Source: Nitrospirota bacterium
GTDB taxonomy: Bacteria > Nitrospinota_A > UBA7883
DNA: 5,153 bases
Direction: 5' to 3'
Assembly: GCA_011052055.1 (NCBI GenBank)
Contig: DRJW01000044.1
Span: forward strand, 1-5,153
Part shown: positions 4,015 through 5,153 of the stretch, piece by piece
Position numbering within the stretch: the first letter of the stretch is position 1
How the letters are laid out: every line of letters starts with the position of its first letter
Position numbers and translations under genes: made by a program
The notes under the pieces: generated by a model
The model's input: the letters and a program-made list of their open reading frames with translations, nothing else
What the model was told of the DNA's origin: nothing
Databases searched by the model: none

Positions 4015-5153
4015 TCAGGCTTCGATTTTCCCCTCCCTCACAACGACAAGATGTTCCGTATGTGGGAATTTATCATACATATGGGGAAATTGCATCGCCT
4101 CTCCGAACCTGTCGTTAAAATCTTCCTCAAGCGCCAATTCCACATATTCAACTTTCCTTGCAATCTCATTCGCCTCGCATCTTGAGTCCACGCTCAGCAA
4201 TGCCACCCGCGCCCCGTCGCCCGCAGAATTCCCCAAAAATTCAATGATTTCGGGATCGCAGTCGGGATACATTCCCATGACCAGAGCCTGCATCTTGTCG
4301 ATGTGGGTCCCGAAGGCTCCGCAAATCGCCAACCTGTCGAATTTTTCCCTGCCCAGTTTTTTCATCATTATCTGGCAACCGGAATAGAGCGCCCCTTTGG
4401 CGAGCTGAATCGCCCTGACATCCTTGATGTTAACGATGATGTCTTCATCAATGGCGGTCTCATGCGCCCAGGCGATCACATACTCCGAGATGCCTTTTGT
4501 CCGCTCCCTGATTCTGGGTGAGCTTAACTCCTGGTTGAACCGGCCGCTTTTGACAATGATTCCGGCTTTGAACATTTCGGCGATAACATCTATGATGGCC
4601 GATCCGCAGATTCCTCTGGCCTGCATATCTGTTTTCCCATCGCTCCACCGGTCGCTACCGATAACCTGGTAAGAAGGGTCGAGCGTATCGGGATCGATCT
4701 TGACCCTTTCTATGGCTCCCGGAGCCGCTCTTATTCCGTAAGTGATCTCGCCCCCCTCCAGCGCGGGGCCGGTGGCTGTGGAGCATGAGATCAACTTATC
4801 CTTATTACCGAATACAAGCTCTCCGTTTGTGCCGATATCGATCAGAAGAGTGAATTCGTCTCTCTTGTGAGGTTTATCGGCGATAAGACATCCGACATTA
4901 TCGGCGCCCACAAACCCGGCCTCGATAGGCAGAACATGGACGTTGCCGGAGGGTAATATATTTATCCCGATCCGCTCCGCTTTGACATCCACTGATTTGT
5001 GCAGAGCCGGCGCGAACGGCGCGGCCCCCACATACTCCGGGTTAATGCCCAAAAGCAAATGATGCATGGCAGTGTTACCAACAAGCACGATCTCGCTTAT
5101 ATCATGCGGGGTCATCCCGATTTTCTCTGTTGCGTTCAGGATGATTTTGTTCA
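4015..5153 (-). CDS. Reductive activator of corrinoid proteins (RACE/DUF4445), C-terminal part, runs off right edge
   Basis: The frame is open from the right edge; 378 residues are visible (numbered from the edge), and an internal ATG at 5115 is not the true start. It carries the ASKHA-type activator blocks in order: EIVLVGNTAMHHLLLG (about 20-35), the phosphate-binding DIGTNGE (105-111), CSTATGPALEGG (123-134), GICGSAIID (181-188), ICGAFGTHID (276-285), GNSAGDGA (307-314) and the terminal MQFPH. These proteins use ATP to reduce inactive Co(II) corrinoid to Co(I) in corrinoid methyltransferase systems. The C-terminus ends in VVVREGKIEA with no ferredoxin cysteine cluster. This argues against a RamA layout and for the type with an N-terminal [2Fe-2S] domain, which would be encoded past the edge. 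It ends 64 bp before the 73-aa gene. Confidence 0.92.
   Translation of the reverse strand, partial: NKIILNATEKIGMTPHDISEIVLVGNTAMHHLLLGINPEYVGAAPFAPALHKSVDVKAERIGINILPSGNVHVLPIEAGFVGADNVGCLIADKPHKRDEFTLLIDIGTNGELVFGNKDKLISCSTATGPALEGGEITYGIRAAPGAIERVKIDPDTLDPSYQVIGSDRWSDGKTDMQARGICGSAIIDVIAEMFKAGIIVKSGRFNQELSSPRIRERTKGISEYVIAWAHETAIDEDIIVNIKDVRAIQLAKGALYSGCQIMMKKLGREKFDRLAICGAFGTHIDKMQALVMGMYPDCDPEIIEFLGNSAGDGARVALLSVDSRCEANEIARKVEYVELALEEDFNDRFGEAMQFPHMYDKFPHTEHLVVVREGKIEA

Noticed and set aside
1..5153. CRISPR array, insertion sequence, rRNA or tRNA gene
   Set aside because: No regularly spaced repeats, transposase-like protein, terminal inverted repeats or RNA gene signatures were seen on either strand.

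Overview
The window looks like part of an anaerobic bacterial genome of intermediate base composition that uses corrinoid (vitamin B12-type) methyl transfer. I base this on family content: a reductive activator of corrinoid proteins, an MtaA/MtbA-like zinc methyltransferase, a DUF1638 protein and a QueG-like double [4Fe-4S] protein. Such sets are common in acetogens, Desulfobacterota-like anaerobes and many uncultured anaerobic lineages. The sequence alone does not fix the taxon. All eight genes I can support lie on the minus strand, so the biological reading order is from right to left.

Right part (about 5153 to 2847): the C-terminal portion of a RACE/DUF4445 ASKHA-type activator enters from the right edge. 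It is followed by a 73-residue protein of unknown function with a very strong Shine-Dalgarno site, then a 141-bp spacer with a promoter-like sequence and inverted repeats, then a GTG-started QueG-like iron-sulfur protein. Middle (2747 to 445): a tight four-gene block holds a SelW/Rdx-like CxxC protein (4-bp ATGA overlap with the next gene), an MtaA/MtbA-like methyltransferase, a DUF1638 protein (20-bp gap) and a 142-residue protein of unknown function (1-bp gap). Left part (444 to 1): a 120-bp spacer with an extended -10 promoter candidate leads into a different module. That module is a 52-residue DUF5989 membrane protein followed by the N-terminus of a NodU/CmcH-type carbamoyltransferase, which runs off the left edge and appears to start at a rare ATT codon.

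Inferred working model: the MtaA-like enzyme moves a methyl group between a corrinoid protein and an acceptor. The RACE protein returns accidentally oxidised Co(II) corrinoid to Co(I) using ATP. The QueG-like and Rdx-like proteins are candidate electron or thiol partners. No corrinoid-binding protein and no substrate-specific methyltransferase (MttB, MtaB or MtvB type) is visible; they would be expected beyond the right edge. The DUF5989/carbamoyltransferase pair belongs to a separate glycan or secondary-metabolite modification system. The least explained parts are the 73- and 142-residue proteins, the QueG-like protein without an evident QueG catalytic Asp motif, and the structured spacer at 3588-3728.
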